NCBI RefSeq assembly: GCF_014696675.1
Contig: NZ_JACJQN010000031.1
Span: forward strand, 1 to 40,518
Direction: 5' to 3'
Source: Phormidium tenue FACHB-1052
Lineage (GTDB): Bacteria > Cyanobacteriota > Cyanobacteriia > Phormidesmidales > Phormidesmidaceae
DNA: 40,518 bases
The position numbers were made by a program, and so were the translations under genes. Position 1 is the first letter of the stretch. Every line of letters begins with the position of its first letter. Below are positions 39,215 through 40,518 of this stretch, piece after piece. The notes below the pieces were generated by a model. It was not told where the DNA came from, searched no databases, and was given only the letters and a program-made list of their open reading frames with translations.

Positions 39215-40102
39215 TTAGACAAAATTAGACGGAATACGTCTAAGAAAGCCCTCATATCTAACTTCAGGCTGCCCTACAAACTCTCCATCAGGTTCTTGAT
39301 TGTAAAATAAGAGCATTACTCCAAACTCTTCGTTCCCAAATTTCCTTTGCAAATCTCTCCAGTGTTCAGATAAATAACGAGCACTACCATACGTAGCACT
39401 AGAACCAAGACCTGAACAAATAAATACAGTAGTTTTACAATCTATATCGTAAATCCGCTGAATAAAAGCAGGTTCTACACGGCTACTACGACCTGGAACT
39501 ACAGGTGAATCCTCAAAATCTTTACGACGAATACCTATGATACGGTTTTCCAGTTTGTCTTTTGCGTGATAAAAATACCAAGGATAGGAATCAGAATGCT
39601 TTTCGAAATATTCTCCTAGATAATAATGTGCCAAACTATTGTAGACACCAGTTCCTAGTACTATTAGGTTATCATCGAACACTGAATCTCTATTGCTAAG
39701 CTTAGGGGGACTTAGTTTGACTGGCACATCAAGTGTTCTTAGTTCAATACTTTCTTGACCTAGCCATTCTTGCAAACTTCTTGGAAGTAGTGCTAATGGT
39801 TTGGCTCTCAACTCACGTTGAATTGTTAGTGCACCGTCATATTCTAGCTTCGTAATTGCAGCCCCTCTGTAGCCTTCCTTAACAGGCTCAATTCCCGTCG
39901 TTCCTCCTGGCTTTATATTTAATGTCGAAACATATATACAAATTGTTGGCTTTACATTATCAATACCAAAAAAGCGTAAAGCATATTTTCTGTTTCTTAA
40001 ATAAAGATACACATAGATAATATAGCTTAATGCAGCGATTATTAGGGTAAAAAATAGTGTTGCTGTTAATTCAGCTGCTACATTGAGCAGAAAATCTCTC
40101 AT
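39215..40102 (-). CDS. Membrane-anchored protein of unknown family downstream of otsB
   Basis: This 295-residue protein has one N-terminal helix (about 8-33, TATLFFTLIIAALSYIIYVY) and a large soluble domain. Two glycine-containing loops after hydrophobic strands, LIVLGTGVYNSLAHYYLG (about 147-164) and VFICSGLGSSATYGSARYL (about 228-246), suggest a Rossmann-like nucleotide-binding fold. No family is recognised. It follows the trehalose-phosphatase gene by 27 bp with AGGA upstream, so the two are co-transcribed and lie in the same cassette-like unit before attC-like site 2. Confidence 0.6.
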   Translation of the reverse strand: MRDFLLNVAAELTATLFFTLIIAALSYIIYVYLYLRNRKYALRFFGIDNVKPTICIYVSTLNIKPGGTTGIEPVKEGYRGAAITKLEYDGALTIQRELRAKPLALLPRSLQEWLGQESIELRTLDVPVKLSPPKLSNRDSVFDDNLIVLGTGVYNSLAHYYLGEYFEKHSDSYPWYFYHAKDKLENRIIGIRRKDFEDSPVVPGRSSRVEPAFIQRIYDIDCKTTVFICSGLGSSATYGSARYLSEHWRDLQRKFGNEEFGVMLLFYNQEPDGEFVGQPEVRYEGFLRRIPSNFV

Positions 40103-40129
40103 ACAATAACAAGTCCTTGATAATTAGAG

Positions 40130-40518
40130 TTATTTGTCTAAACAAGCCATCTTCCATTTTCCCAAAAATTGAAGCAGCTCCTCAGGTGGTTTTATCCATA
40201 AATCAGCATTCGTTGGACGTAGATGCTCGCGAACCAAAACACTTAATCCTTTATCTTTCAAGAACTTAAAAGCATCTTCATCAGTATTATCATCTCCAAG
40301 ATAAGCAATCATAGGCGTCTCCCTTGAATCTAAATTAGAGATGATTGATTCTACTGCTGTCCCTTTGTCTTTACCAGTTACACGCAACTCAAGTCCTCCA
40401 TCAAAATCATGGAGTTCGAGATTCTCTATGCTTTCTAGGTTCTCCCATACTCGTCTTACTTGGCTTTGTATAAAGTTGATAGTTTCAGTATCTTTTCCTC
40501 GCCAATGAATAGCTAAGC
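40130..40518 (-). CDS. otsB: Trehalose-6-phosphate phosphatase-like HAD hydrolase (C-terminal part, crosses the circle join)
   Basis: This is the second part of the 267-residue protein that starts at 516 in circle coordinates. It carries ELRVTGKDKGTA with the conserved HAD Lys and the acidic motif YLGDDNTDEDAF, characteristic of OtsB, and ends at 40130. Bases 40418-40518 repeat 1-101 and should be counted once. Confidence 0.85.
   Translation of the reverse strand, partial: LAIHWRGKDTETINFIQSQVRRVWENLESIENLELHDFDGGLELRVTGKDKGTAVESIISNLDSRETPMIAYLGDDNTDEDAFKFLKDKGLSVLVREHLRPTNADLWIKPPEELLQFLGKWKMACLDK
40418..40518. repeat. Terminal direct repeat marking circularity (copy 2)
   Basis: Exact copy of bases 1-101; see the first feature. 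Confidence 0.95.

Overview
The window is a complete circular plasmid. Bases 1-101 are repeated exactly at 40418-40518, so the circle is 40,417 bp and one gene (a trehalose-phosphatase) runs across the join. The host is very probably a filamentous or Leptolyngbya-like cyanobacterium. The evidence is scattered HIP1 octamers (GCGATCGC), a Uma2-family nuclease, a MobF relaxase and short tyrosine recombinases of cyanobacterial plasmid type, and many typically cyanobacterial hypothetical proteins. No rRNA, complete tRNA or CRISPR array is seen.

The GC-rich backbone holds a two-component system (1856-3605), an actin-type ParM/ParR partition operon with its repeat array (3706-5405), a TrwC-like relaxase-helicase (5614-9075), a minus-strand transfer operon (17988 to 13345: HTH protein, membrane protein, coupling ATPase, two membrane-associated proteins, M23/lytic transglycosylase), a small plus-strand operon (18221-19124), a primase-like Rep gene behind an apparent antisense-RNA attenuator (19340-21144), a YhcG-type nuclease, and a second partition system of ParA/RHH type with five clusters of iterons (22718-24090). 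No VirB4-like ATPase or pilus-assembly genes are present, so the plasmid looks mobilizable rather than self-transmissible. Two unrelated partition systems suggest a fusion of two replicons.

The rest is accessory DNA, often visibly AT-rich. It includes a WbqC/hydrolase/membrane-protein block (9718-12036); recombinase-bordered cargo with a pentapeptide-repeat membrane protein, a DUF4160/DUF2442 pair with a palindromic operator, PadR and XRE regulators and small membrane proteins (24314-30347); a broken formylglycine-enzyme-like gene between two inverted 256-bp elements (30400-31755); cargo between two truncated UvrD copies (31756-34852); an S24 repressor-like protein; a 49-residue hydrophobic peptide gene with a strong terminator; and a third recombinase.

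The most striking part is 38092-40417 plus 1-516. A HEPN-type nuclease gene sits exactly between two homologous 86-87 bp sites that have the sequence and fold of integron attC sites, with no integron integrase on the plasmid. This looks like a small cassette array (CALIN-like). Other notable signals are the covarying 256-bp inverted-repeat elements, a coiled-coil gene overprinted inside the relaxase gene, centromere iterons that also encode part of the RHH protein, and four cases in which a gene has a truncated second copy nearby.
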